64,000 bases of DNA from Adhaeretor mobilis (GCF_007741515.1 NZ_CP036263.1:1116001-1180000); one strand, 5' to 3'; counted from the stretch's first letter, positions 40,401 through 49,062 are shown. The notes: generated by a model from the sequence alone, not told the origin. Program-made: numbers and translations.

Positions 40401-40716
40401 GCCGCCATTGGAATGGGCTCGCGAATGGAAGGGAAAACATCGAAGCAACATGTCTCGCGACTTCGACCAGGCCTATTTCTTGATTGGGGCTAGTTACGAA
40501 GAGAGCGGTATCCGCCTCAGCGATACACTCCAGAGCGGCAGCTTTATACCGCATCCAGCCATTAGCGATCTACTCGATTGGTTCGCTCGCCACGGGTACG
40601 ACCAAGACGTGAAAGATGCGGCATCCCGGGCGCGCCAGATCTACAGACGATGGGAAGCAGAGCACGTCGCGGAGGTATCCTCGCAAAAAACCTTATTCGA
40701 TATGGATGAGGAGTAA
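37444..40716 (+). CDS. DUF1156/COG1743-type Zn-ribbon DNA methyltransferase (PglXI-like)
   Basis: 1090-residue DNA methyltransferase, GTG start at 37444. The DUF1156-type N-terminus reads LEVDFPILPVNRVAAIEGNA, then KPVYQMSKWWARRRSSVFRA. SAM-binding motif I is DVFMGGGTT near 125-133. The catalytic motif IV DPPF is at 695-698, typical of adenine or cytosine N-methylation; adenine is usual in this family. Between them are several cysteine pairs (CSECQQ, CPHCG, CSACN) that fit zinc ribbons. It presumably marks host DNA for the defence system. It is followed directly (3 bp) by the small unknown gene. Confidence 0.9.
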   Translation: MARIKKKTKAQLLQEAIAESVRAGEAVQLDTVDFSDPDRPSTCLEVDFPILPVNRVAAIEGNAGKPVYQMSKWWARRRSSVFRALLLAAATRAPDDPLEAANKIWEAYYGNHQSNERFRQLTVADVFMGGGTTIVEGARLGMRMLGNDLNPVAWLIVKNELSQVASEDVQTLLDDIRAEVRPQLIPFYACDCPRGHKGQWTHSDGEIMPPSFDPLSVPPEDRSQYDYNGPEIIYTFWCKHGPCTATECDHRTPIMTSPVIAVKEISAKAWAQWSCSECQQLFDIEQKQVRMAPASPLIVAEDEAPFATMDEMGNYTCPHCGVAFQDEAAAATGESITLKKAKNKKVSLTLLVHPSWLRGASAQDAVGPYGGRAIDGAEATSRWNHARSKTLSFIEVRGKLPDEITTPDTNETVATGKKGGTIPGKSAFTCQEATCGLDQDILTAIRQTETTGPLAAYAVQGYCSACNEDKQPYGGRFFAEPKADTINAAFAEWQSRGKEELDAWWPKTELPFGFMTHQNNGGIPNHGFTHWWTMFNPRQLLAQSQLLRAITTVGEHDWTVREFLLGGFQQTLRNNNLFCIWNPQRDTPEPMFSNSNYHPKATMVENCVFANLGRGNWQSSSENTLEGLGWCDDPWELVSKAGLATTAPEIAESIGGKSAKTFPNDPVTEGHVLSCRSSSDLNEQGDETVDLVITDPPFGGLLHYSELSDFFHVWLRIPLQERFPDYFSAEYTPKALEAVANRARNPEDPDGFYQQLLTECWRESARILKPSGILAFTFHHSEDEPWVAVLESLFNAGFYLEATYPIRSDETKGEGGKPGTFGSQLIEYDIIHVCRKRTEEPEPISWARLRRTIMRDVRELQDILEQHHGDGLGEADLLVIRRGKALEYFSRHYGKVYVERGREDEFSVRDALLGINQLLDDTDEDSGDTTPVTAELYTRQFLRLFTDKSELSRDQIQKFLRGTGVSRGWFIDRGWCYEEKKVLFLKPPLEWAREWKGKHRSNMSRDFDQAYFLIGASYEESGIRLSDTLQSGSFIPHPAISDLLDWFARHGYDQDVKDAASRARQIYRRWEAEHVAEVSSQKTLFDMDEE

Positions 40717-40719
40717 CTG

Positions 40720-41235
40720 ATGGACAAACCACTCATCAATGATGACCTCTGGAAGCGTCGCGGCATTAGCATTCTCTGGGATGCGGATTCGCTCAATAGT
40801 CTTTGCCGTTCAGACGAAGTCATCAGTCTGCGACATTTTCGCCAACTGTTCAACGACCGGTGGTCAGATGTGGATGCCTCAATGGTTGACGAAGAGACGC
40901 TGGTCGTTGCCGGTTTGGAGAGTTGTATTGATGCCTTGCCTCCCGAAGAAGCCACCAAGTGGCTGCAGGACGTGTTCTACAAGGCTATGGTCTCATACCA
41001 GGGCGAAGTAGCCGACGGTGGCACTCAAGCTGCTCTCATCTTGTGGTTTGTCGATTCACGGCGGCTGAAATATAGAACCAGCGATGATGGATGGAGCATG
41101 CATTGCGCCGGTGAATTCAAGGGCCAGCAAATCCCACTCGGACGTTGCCTCTTCAACGGCGCCGCAAAGGACCTCAAGGAAATCCAGGACGCCGACGGAA
41201 ACAGTCTCGGACTCTATCACCCTCGAATCTCATAA
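40720..41235 (+). CDS. Small unknown protein of the BREX-like operon
   Basis: 171 residues (MDKPLINDDLWKRRGISILW ... ETLVVAGLESCIDALP ... TQAALILWFVDSRR ... GQQIPLGRCLFNGAAKDLKE ... LGLYHPRIS). It reads as a genuine compact alpha/beta protein, with two predicted core strands (LVVAGLE and AALILWFV), but there is no Walker A motif. It occupies a conserved-looking slot between methyltransferase and helicase. It could be an adaptor analogous to the small Brx proteins (for example BrxF or BrxA); I cannot establish homology. Start ATG 40720 is 3 bp after the methyltransferase stop. Confidence 0.7.
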   Translation: MDKPLINDDLWKRRGISILWDADSLNSLCRSDEVISLRHFRQLFNDRWSDVDASMVDEETLVVAGLESCIDALPPEEATKWLQDVFYKAMVSYQGEVADGGTQAALILWFVDSRRLKYRTSDDGWSMHCAGEFKGQQIPLGRCLFNGAAKDLKEIQDADGNSLGLYHPRIS

Positions 41236-41272
41236 CCCGTGCCGGACACCATTTTCCTCTGCTGCCAAACTC

Positions 41273-44032
41273 ATGAGCGAAACGCCACTCCAGCCTGGAC
41301 AACGAGTACGCCACGCTCAATACGGTGAAGGTGCGGTGCTCGTTGCCGGTACGGATGGATTTGCTCGTGTGTTGTTTTCTGGTGATGCGGGTGAACGCCA
41401 GGTGCCGTCCGCCTCGTTGTCAGCAGCACTTAGTCGTGCTGAGCTTGTCGTGCAGAACGTTGCCTCGGGCCAGCAACGCAACCTCCGAGCGTGGTTGGCT
41501 TATCAAGCTCATGCGCTCCCCCTAATTGACAGTGCGGCAGCTCTGACATCAGCTCGAATTGATCTGCTGCCGCATCAAGTTGTCCTGACCCATCGCGTAG
41601 CCACTGCTTCTCCTCGCCGCTATCTGATTGCGGATGAGGTAGGGCTAGGTAAGACCATTGAGACGGCTTTGGTACTTCGTGAACTCGCCAGTCGTGGAGA
41701 ATTGAATCGCGCGTTGATGGTGGTGCCCGCTGGTTTGGTGAATAACTGGCATCATGAGCTGAACGAAGTCTTCAATCTGGATTTTGAGGTCTTCGGTTCG
41801 CAGGGTGACGTCACCGACCGGAAGTCCAATGCGTTTGCCAAACACGATCGGCTTATTGCCAGCGTCGATACGCTCAAAATGAAACCGCGTTTGAGGAGAC
41901 TCAAAGACGCACCTACTTGGGATTTGGTGGTTTTTGACGAAGCCCATCACTTGAGTGCCTACCGCAACGGCACCAAGGTCCGTCGCACCGAAAGCTTCAA
42001 ATTGGCCGAAGTACTGCGAGACCATTGCCGTGACTTGCTCTTGCTGTCGGCCACGCCTCACCAAGGCGATCACTTTCGGTTTTACATGCTGGTCCAGCTG
42101 CTAGAGCCGACGCTGTTTACGAGCCCCGCCGACATGATCGACAACCGGCATCGGTTGAATTCGGTCATTTTCAGACGCACAAAAGCGGATGCCTGCCGTC
42201 CCGACGGCTCGACACTGTTTGCTCGGCGGTGGGTGCATACCGAGTCGTTTGTGATGTCGGACGACGAGCGGGATTTCTACAACGAACTGAACGTCTACCT
42301 GATGGACGGCTTTGCCCTGGCGAAGAAACAAGGCAACAAAGGCCGAGCCTTGGGATTCGTGATGACGATATTCCAGAAAATCGCCGCCAGTAGTTTTGCG
42401 GCTGTGCATCGTACGCTTCGCCGCCGCCTGATTGCGTTGACGGTCCAAGAAGGCTTGATGCACGACAACAATTTGGACATCGAGGCTCGGGATGCGTCGT
42501 ACTCGGAAGCTCGCGAGCTGATGCGGAACGAATATGGCTTGCCTGACGACCAAATGGGTCGAGTTGAAGCCGAGCGTCTGGTTGCCGACATGAAACGGCG
42601 GCTACTCAAGGACATGAAAGACGAAGACTTGGCTGTCTTGTCGAGTGAGTACTCTCAAGAGACCGCCACCACTTCGAGTGAAGACTCGGTCGCGACAGCC
42701 GTCAAGCTGGCGCTACCCGAAGAGCGAAACCGCATTCGAGACCTACTTCAAAAGTTTCCCAAGCAAACGGAGACTAAGGTACAGAACCTGATGCAGGCGC
42801 TCGGTACTCTTTGGAAACAGAATCCCCAAGAACGAGTCGTTATTTTTGCGACGTACTTGGGTAGTGTTGAAATGCTGGGAGAACAGATTGACCAAGCCTA
42901 CCCTGGCCAAGGTGTTGTGGTACTAAAGGGTGGCGACCACGGTACCAAGGCAGCTGCGGAGAAGCGGTTCAAGCAACCGGAAGGCCCTCGAGTGATGATC
43001 TGCACAGCAGCAGGTCGCGAAGGTATCAACCTGCAACACGCCCGGATCCTCTTCAACTTCGACTTGCCGTGGAATCCGATGGACCTCGAACAGCGGATTG
43101 GGCGCATTCATCGCTATGGTCAAAAAGATACAGCCCAAGTCTATAACCTCGTGCTCTCCGACACGATCGAAGGCCGTATCTTCTTGTTGCTCGACGACAA
43201 GCTGAAGGAAATCGCCAAGACACTGGGTAAAGTCGATGAGCACGGCGAAGTCGCTGAAGACCTTCGTAGCCAAATTCTTGGCCAACTCTCCGAGCGACTC
43301 AGCTATGAGCAACTCTACGCCCAAGCCATTTCTGACCCGAAACTAAAACGGACCAAGGTCGAACTCGAAGCCGCGCTGTCGAACGCTCAAGAAGCTCGTA
43401 CAGCCGTCCATGAACTCTTTCAAGACCTCGATGGGTTTTCGCTCGACGACTACGAACCGCTAGCGGATACAAGCAAGGGAATGAATGATATCGTCGCATT
43501 TGTGAAGGCAGCAGCGCAACAAGAGGGTCGAGATTTGCGAATGGAGCCCAATGATTTGGTGACCTTGTCGGCCGCTAACGGAGACTCGGAGAAACAATTC
43601 ACAACGGACCGCGAACAATCATTAGATTCCGATACGCTTGAGCTTCTGGGTCTCGATCATCCACAAGTTGTTCGCTACATCGAGGAGTTTCGTGAGCTCG
43701 ACCCGGTACAGCTCGGTATCCGAGTCGCTAGCGCTGACGGACAAAGCGGCGTCTTGTCTCTCTGGCACGTCACGACCCACGGTGACCGTGGCGAAACAAA
43801 GAACTTGATCGTTCCGTTGGGAATCGACACAGAAGGGGCTCGCGTTCCCGTGTGGGAAAAGCAAGTCAATCAGCTTTTCCGCTTACCGCCCGCGAGCGGC
43901 TCTGCCAGTCCCCTCAAAATCGCCACGGATGTTTTCGAGCCGATGATTCAGCGCGAGTTGTCGCACCGCGGCGTACTGGGCAAGGACCGAGGGTACGATT
44001 CGCGATTAGTTGGCTGGGTGGAAGTTATTTAG
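41273..44032 (+). CDS. SNF2-family helicase (BrxHII/DrmD-like)
   Basis: About 919 residues from the ATG at 41273; the upstream frame extension has no coding character. A short N-terminal beta domain (PGQRVRHAQYGEGAVLVAG) resembles a chromatin-reader-like SH3 barrel. The SNF2 ATPase has DEVGLGKTIETAL (motif I) near 119-131, FDEAHHLSAY (motif II) near 221-230, and motif VI QRIGRIHRYGQ near 607. A C-terminal extension of about 200 residues is unassigned. SNF2-type translocases are components of several BREX and DISARM types. It is the largest motor of this operon. Confidence 0.9.
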   Translation: MSETPLQPGQRVRHAQYGEGAVLVAGTDGFARVLFSGDAGERQVPSASLSAALSRAELVVQNVASGQQRNLRAWLAYQAHALPLIDSAAALTSARIDLLPHQVVLTHRVATASPRRYLIADEVGLGKTIETALVLRELASRGELNRALMVVPAGLVNNWHHELNEVFNLDFEVFGSQGDVTDRKSNAFAKHDRLIASVDTLKMKPRLRRLKDAPTWDLVVFDEAHHLSAYRNGTKVRRTESFKLAEVLRDHCRDLLLLSATPHQGDHFRFYMLVQLLEPTLFTSPADMIDNRHRLNSVIFRRTKADACRPDGSTLFARRWVHTESFVMSDDERDFYNELNVYLMDGFALAKKQGNKGRALGFVMTIFQKIAASSFAAVHRTLRRRLIALTVQEGLMHDNNLDIEARDASYSEARELMRNEYGLPDDQMGRVEAERLVADMKRRLLKDMKDEDLAVLSSEYSQETATTSSEDSVATAVKLALPEERNRIRDLLQKFPKQTETKVQNLMQALGTLWKQNPQERVVIFATYLGSVEMLGEQIDQAYPGQGVVVLKGGDHGTKAAAEKRFKQPEGPRVMICTAAGREGINLQHARILFNFDLPWNPMDLEQRIGRIHRYGQKDTAQVYNLVLSDTIEGRIFLLLDDKLKEIAKTLGKVDEHGEVAEDLRSQILGQLSERLSYEQLYAQAISDPKLKRTKVELEAALSNAQEARTAVHELFQDLDGFSLDDYEPLADTSKGMNDIVAFVKAAAQQEGRDLRMEPNDLVTLSAANGDSEKQFTTDREQSLDSDTLELLGLDHPQVVRYIEEFRELDPVQLGIRVASADGQSGVLSLWHVTTHGDRGETKNLIVPLGIDTEGARVPVWEKQVNQLFRLPPASGSASPLKIATDVFEPMIQRELSHRGVLGKDRGYDSRLVGWVEVI

Positions 44033-44045
44033 GGATGAATCGACG

Positions 44046-45212
44046 ATGACACTAATTGACCTATGGAACAGTGACCGAACCCAAGTTACAAGCAAACGAT
44101 TAGAGCAACTAATTGCGTTTGCTGGTGAAGGGAAGCTTCGGGATGGCAACGAAACCACCGCCGAACTGAGAGCGTTGCTGGCCGTTGTACCTAGCGACAT
44201 TCTTGGTGAATGGATTGAAGAGTGCCTGACATCACGATTCTCCGATTTCGGTTTCGTCGTGCAGGACATAGTAAACGAGATTGGTCACCGGCTGAATTTT
44301 GTTGTCCGTCCGGGTGTGTATCGAGGTCATAGTAACGAAGGGTACGATGGCCTGTGGCAGATTCCCAATGGACAATCAATTCTAGTAGAATCGAAGTGCT
44401 CTACAGCCTACTCGATCAATCTCGCCCGAATTGCTGACTACCGAAAGCAGATTGCTCCTGACCTAGCTGTCGAACCAGAAAGCATCTCCATCTTGCTGGT
44501 CGTAGGTGATGAAAGTACCGAAGACCTCGAAGCCCAAGTTCGCGGTTCACGGTTCGCTTGGGACATCCGTCTTCTCGGCATGCGCGCTCTGTTCCGTCTT
44601 TTGCAGCTAAGGGAGTCGCTAGACGACCCCGCTGTCGAGCGGCAAATTCAGAACTTGCTAATCCCCAAAGAATTTACACGTCTCGATAGTATTGTTGATC
44701 TGGTGTTCTCTACCGCTGAGGACGCACAGGACAATACCGAGGAACCGGAAGTCGAGCACTCAGAGCCCCGAACGAAGGATACTCCTGCTGCAAACTTCCA
44801 CGGCGAGATTCTTCCTAGGCTGGAAAGACGATTTGGCAAGTCGTTGGTAAAGCGATCTCGCGTTGTCTGGGGATCGCCTGACGATTCCGTCTTGGTCTCC
44901 TGCCAAGTGTCGCGAGAATATGATTCTGGAGGCTACTGGTTTGGTCTTAAGCGTACGACAAAAGAATCTCTCGAAAAACACGGCAATGCTCATTGCGCAT
45001 TTGGTCTTAACTCGCCCGATAAAGTGCTACTAATCCCATATAACGACCTCGCGAAGCAGCTCGATAACTGCCACACGTCGCCAGATAGGGACGGGAGCAT
45101 CCGCCATTGGCACATCCGGCTCGAAACAAATGAGGCTGGAGAAATTTCGATGTTGTCTAGAGGCGACCATGCCCACCTCCCCGTCAGTGAATTCCTGCTC
45201 GATCGTACTTAG
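44046..45212 (+). CDS. PD-(D/E)XK nuclease-domain protein
   Basis: 388 residues from the ATG at 44046, 13 bp after the helicase stop. The first ~200 residues hold a restriction-endonuclease-like core: Asp101 in GYDGLWQIPNG, then Glu115-Ser-Lys117 in ILVESKCS, the D-X13-EXK pattern, followed by helices with RIADYRKQI. A linker of acidic residues (about 230-250) separates a C-terminal domain of unknown fold (LERRFGKSLVKRSRVVWGSP). Cleavage activity is inferred from the motif only. It could be the effector of the defence operon. Confidence 0.8.
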   Translation: MTLIDLWNSDRTQVTSKRLEQLIAFAGEGKLRDGNETTAELRALLAVVPSDILGEWIEECLTSRFSDFGFVVQDIVNEIGHRLNFVVRPGVYRGHSNEGYDGLWQIPNGQSILVESKCSTAYSINLARIADYRKQIAPDLAVEPESISILLVVGDESTEDLEAQVRGSRFAWDIRLLGMRALFRLLQLRESLDDPAVERQIQNLLIPKEFTRLDSIVDLVFSTAEDAQDNTEEPEVEHSEPRTKDTPAANFHGEILPRLERRFGKSLVKRSRVVWGSPDDSVLVSCQVSREYDSGGYWFGLKRTTKESLEKHGNAHCAFGLNSPDKVLLIPYNDLAKQLDNCHTSPDRDGSIRHWHIRLETNEAGEISMLSRGDHAHLPVSEFLLDRT

Positions 45213-45227
45213 AACCCTTGAAAGACT

Positions 45228-46823
45228 GTGACAACATTTTTCAGCGAGAATCTGGTTTCAAGAGAGTTTGTGGAGCGGCTTCAGGGCGACCTGCGCGAGT
45301 GCCTGATGTGCCGATTCCTCGTTGCCTATGTTTCGAATGCCGGAATTTGCACCATCGGCCGGCCGTTGCTTGTCGATGCCATGAGCAAGACCGGTTCATT
45401 TGGAATTAGCTCTCTCAGCTGTAGTTGCGGTTTTGACCCGCTGCTTGATTTGCAGGGCGCCATTGGTTCCAGTCGCGCCAAGCTCAAGTACTTCATGGAC
45501 CCAATAGTCCGCACGAGGCGCGAACCTAGGCTTGTCTTGCTGCATTCCAAGCTCATCTATCTTGCGATTCCGTCACAAGGGAAATCGGTCGTCTACATCG
45601 GTTCTCACAACTGGACAGGCTCTGCACTGTCTGACGATGGCACGGTCAACGCAGAAGCATCATTGAGAATCGAAGTCCCCTATGACACCGAACATGCGTA
45701 TGGCCGAGGTGACTCTATTGCCGGACAAGTCAATCGGCACTTGCTTGAAGCCAAGGATCTCCCCGCGTGCCGTGACGCTGTTGAGTCGAATCGCCAGCTA
45801 TTCGAGCAGTGGTACGACAAAGGTTGTCGAACTAACCCATCGCCGAGCACTGATGATGCGTTCATCCTCCTTGCGGTTCTCAAAGATGCCGAACCGATCT
45901 CCCCGTCTATTTTCGATGAGCTGGTTGATAAAGGCATCTACTTGCGAACCGACAACACCGGCAAACGAATGTATCTCGCTGAGCACCGGCGGTTGATTAT
46001 CATGCTCTGGCTCTCGGAATCGGATTTGCAGAATGGCCAACAGCCTATTCTTATACGCTGTCGGCGTTCGACCGATGCACCCGACGTATCCGCTGACGTG
46101 AAGTCTACGAATACCTCTCCGTCTCCCATCGAGGGATTCGGAGCCGCTATTTTTGGCAGTAAGAAGCTAACACTGTGGTCCGGGCGTGAAGCGCAAGCCT
46201 TCGACTTTGCATTCCAGTCGGGTCCCACCAGTTCACAATCGTTTGACACAACTCTGGGCGGCCGAGCGCCCAAGTACCGGTTCCATCTGGAAGTGATGAA
46301 TGTGGTCTTTCCTGCTTTTGGCATGGATGAGCTTTTTTCTTCGCAATCGGCCAGTTCGGAACAGGCTCGCGCTGAACCTCAAGGAGATGAACAGAAGTCG
46401 GCCAAGCCTCCCTGCTGGTACCCGGATTCATTTGCTGTGGCGAACAAACGCAAAGACTTCGCCTTTATCGGCATCAATGGGTATCTGGTCGGAGAAGAAG
46501 ATGAACAAAGCATCGCGAAATGTTTCAAGGATGTTTTCAGTATCACTGAGAACGATGCGACCGTGTGGCCGACTTCGAAGACGGCAGAAGAACCGCTTGG
46601 CAATTTCGTGTCGAGCCACCCACTCCACGAAACCTATTTGCATGGCATCGAGCATCAGTCTCTCGCCACGAAAGTCAAAGACTTTGCAAAAGCGTTGATA
46701 CCACAGCTCCCTAAGGAGGCGTCGGAAGAGGACGGTGACAAACGCACACTCCAAGCGATCACGCGTGTTCAGCACGGTGTCGTACGACAGCTTGATGAAT
46801 TGTTTGGCCAGTGGCACGAATGA
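45228..46823 (+). CDS. PLD-superfamily protein of the defence operon
   Basis: 531 residues, GTG start at 45228, 15 bp after the nuclease gene. One HKD-type motif is visible: HSKLIYL at 106-112, then YIGSHNWTGSAL and NAEASLRIEV. This is the phospholipase D/nuclease signature, with a single copy suggesting a homodimer. The remaining ~350 residues show no known domain. PLD proteins occur in DISARM (DrmC) and other anti-phage clusters; this one is much longer than DrmC. It is the last gene of the operon; the next ~490 bp contain only decayed sequence. Confidence 0.8.
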   Translation: MTTFFSENLVSREFVERLQGDLRECLMCRFLVAYVSNAGICTIGRPLLVDAMSKTGSFGISSLSCSCGFDPLLDLQGAIGSSRAKLKYFMDPIVRTRREPRLVLLHSKLIYLAIPSQGKSVVYIGSHNWTGSALSDDGTVNAEASLRIEVPYDTEHAYGRGDSIAGQVNRHLLEAKDLPACRDAVESNRQLFEQWYDKGCRTNPSPSTDDAFILLAVLKDAEPISPSIFDELVDKGIYLRTDNTGKRMYLAEHRRLIIMLWLSESDLQNGQQPILIRCRRSTDAPDVSADVKSTNTSPSPIEGFGAAIFGSKKLTLWSGREAQAFDFAFQSGPTSSQSFDTTLGGRAPKYRFHLEVMNVVFPAFGMDELFSSQSASSEQARAEPQGDEQKSAKPPCWYPDSFAVANKRKDFAFIGINGYLVGEEDEQSIAKCFKDVFSITENDATVWPTSKTAEEPLGNFVSSHPLHETYLHGIEHQSLATKVKDFAKALIPQLPKEASEEDGDKRTLQAITRVQHGVVRQLDELFGQWHE

Positions 46824-46865
46824 TGGTTCCTCAACCGCAGTAGCTTTATTGCTGCATGTGTCTTC

Positions 46866-47216
46866 TTAGCGAGGCTTTCTAGGATTCGCTGAATCGGGGT
46901 CGTAAAGCTCCGAGTCCATCTCCAGCAGCACGCATCCATTCAATTCGAACGTAAATCGCTCCGCAAAGTCTTCTGGCTCGTCCGGCTTGCCGAGCTAGCA
47001 TCCCTGCTTGGGGATCGTGCCACGTGCCTTAGCCCAAGGCTTCTTAAGTACCTTAATCTGCTCCAGACGCGGACTATCACGCAGCCCATGACCCCGGTTC
47101 CGCCAGATCCACTCTCAATGCAGGGGAGCGACTCCTGTTGAATGAAGCTGTCCTGCGACAACTGCGCTAGCTCTGGGAGGTGCTAGGCTGCAATCGCCCT
47201 CAGCAGGCTTGGCAGG
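46866..47216 (-). pseudogene. Decayed copy 1 of an unknown gene family
   Basis: Minus-strand frames read LPELAQLSQDSFIQQESLPC, then after a frameshift RGHGLRDSPRLEQIKVLKK and WAKARGTIPKQG, and finally PDEPEDFAERFTFELNGCVL. In-frame TAG codons interrupt at 47183-47185 and 46995-46997. The same motifs (FxQQESLxCI and PRLEQIK) occur in the two copies near 58.1-59.1 kb. I do not recognise the family. Copy 1 carries the most complete C-terminus (ending SANPRKPR). Confidence 0.55.
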
Positions 47217-47318
47217 CCGTATGAGGACAGCTCAGACTTTCAGATGCTATAGCTTAAGGAGGTCGGGCCCCTTCTTCCGGAGGCCTCACTTTTCAAGCGC
47301 TATTCACAGGATCTCACC

Positions 47319-47660
47319 ATGGCTAGGGACCGAAGCAACAACGGGCGATTCTTAAAGGGGAACCCCGGTGGGCCTGGGCGGCCTCGACGAGCGGTTGAAG
47401 CTGACTATCTTGCCGCAATTACCAACCGCGTCACTCTCGAAGATTGGCAGGAGGTCGTCGGCCGGGCAATCGAGGATGCCAAGAAAGGGGATGCCCGGGC
47501 GCGGGATTGGTTGTCTCGCTATCTAGTGGGTGTCGATCCGCCTGAATCTGAGGACCAGCAAGAGCCCTTGCGTACAGTCATCATCAATTGTCCCGACAAC
47601 GGGCGTGGGCCGAAACGTGACGCTGACGGCAATGTGATACCGCATACCCCCGGTGTCTAG
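47319..47660 (+). CDS. DUF5681-type protein
   Basis: 113 residues starting MARDRSNNGRFLKGNPGGPG, followed by RPRRAVEADYLAAI. The NGRFxKGNPGGPGRP start is the DUF5681 signature, a short family found in phage-like and mobile contexts and in planctomycetes. A helical middle (VTLEDWQEVVGRAIEDAKKG, DARARDWLSRYLVG) and a flexible C-terminus follow. Function is unknown. It is an isolated gene between a decayed family copy and an IS element. Confidence 0.75.
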   Translation: MARDRSNNGRFLKGNPGGPGRPRRAVEADYLAAITNRVTLEDWQEVVGRAIEDAKKGDARARDWLSRYLVGVDPPESEDQQEPLRTVIINCPDNGRGPKRDADGNVIPHTPGV

Positions 47661-47816
47661 GTTCTCCCGTGGGTACTCCCACACATGTCCGTCAATTCAG
47701 GACCACCTCGCAGGGTATGTGAATCCAGGCAATTGCGGGAACGCTTACTAGACTATTCAATCTTCTCAAGGGCTTTCTTGTTTTACTGCTGCTCTTGGCA
47801 TTCTCTTATACCCCCT

Positions 47817-49062
47817 CAGGGCGATTCAAAGTTTCATGATACCCAGCTTGGCGAATAGCTTATCGACTCGGTAAGCGTTTTCTCTGATAGCACCGATGAG
47901 GCTGGGGACTTTGGCTAAACGGAGCAGATTGATAGCCGCATTGCGGAAGCAGGCTAAGTTTTGGCTTCCACGGTGATGACGGACCCCACAACGGTCTTCT
48001 TGCCAGAGGACATCACGAACCCAGTGCAAACGGTTTTCAATGCCCCAATGGCTACGCCAGATCTCAAGCAGCTTCTCCGCATCGGCACGCTGCGGAGAGA
48101 GACTGGTGATGGCATACTGGACCTCGGTGATCGTCTCGTTGTTGCGACGACTCGTACGCTCTAAGCGAATCACCTGCCGAAGTCCGGGCCAGCGAGAGAG
48201 GTGCGGAACGATCCGCGTGCTGGCCTGAAGATGCCGCGTGATAACGCGACCATGCTCTTTGGTGTGCGTCCGGACCTCGGTTTGGAACGCCTCTTTTTTA
48301 TGCTGACTGGCGGGGGGAAAAGGCCGGTAAGAAATCACCGGCGATGTCTTCTTCTAAGTTTCCCTGATTGCCTTTTACGACAATCAGGAAGTCACCGCCC
48401 GAATCGGTAATGGTCCTACAAATCTCGGTCTGTGCGAACATCGCGTCTCCGGTCACCACACGTCCTTCCAAGACAAGCGTCTGGAGAATTTCGGGGGCGG
48501 TCTTAATCTCGTTCGTCTTTCCCGAGACAGGCATTTGGCTGAGTACGCAGCCGGTCTGCTGATCAAACAGGCTCAAGAGATGGACCGACTTGCCGTACCG
48601 ATCCAGGGTCTTACAAAGCGTCTTTCCATCAATGGCTAGGCAGGCCATTGCTTGGGGGTCGACTTCTGCGTGAGGAGTGATCCAAGCACGCAAGGCTTGT
48701 TCGAGTTGCTCCGGGTCCATCATGTTCAGTAAGTAACGAAACGCGCCTTCTTTGGGCGGCGTGCGAAAGTACCCCAGCAGATACCAAACGCTCTTCTCTT
48801 GAGCGTGAATCCACTGGGCAATGGCTTCATAGCCTCGCGCACCGCACAATACGGCACAGGCAACGGTGGCCAGCATGGCCTGCAATGAGTGGCGCCTTCC
48901 TTTAGCCCCACGCGGGTCGGGAATCTGCTGCAAGTGAGCTAGCAGACTCTCCGCGTGAGCGGCATTCACAGTAAAACCTCCTGAAATTAAGGACGAAACG
49001 TTAGTTGCTCTAAAACACGTACGCAACCTGATCTGCACAGGTTCATTCTTTGCGTAGTCCTG
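47817..49062 (-). mobile_element. ISAs1-family-like insertion sequence with TSD
   Basis: About 1.25 kb element with imperfect terminal inverted repeats: CAGGGCGATTCAAAG at 47817-47831 and CTTTGCGTAGTCCTG at 49048-49062, whose reverse complement shares CAGG, C and CAAAG positions. TATACCCCCT flanks both ends (47807-47816 and 49063-49072), a 10-bp target duplication. This shows the whole element inserted as a unit. One transposase gene on the minus strand fills it. Confidence 0.85.
47826..48969 (-). pseudogene. ISAs1-family transposase, split by a frameshift
   Basis: The gene begins at GTG 48969 behind a strong AGGAGG ribosome site (VNAAHAESLLAHLQQIPDPR). The N-terminal part shows LAIDGKTLCKTLDRYGKS and VVTGDAMFAQTEICRTI, containing two catalytic Asp positions of the DDE domain. 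The first frame ends near 48298, while a second overlapping frame runs to 47826 (LEIWRSHWGIENRLHWVRDV, with the catalytic Glu region). The switch falls in a TTTTCCCCCC run near 48310-48325. ISAs1 transposases normally use one frame, so this is either an inactivating indel or slippage-mediated frameshifting. Confidence 0.85.

Noticed and set aside
45228-46823. Calling the last gene DrmC of a DISARM system
   Set aside because: Apart from the PLD motif there is no DrmA/DrmB (DUF1998) partner, and the protein is much longer than DrmC; only the PLD-superfamily level is supported.
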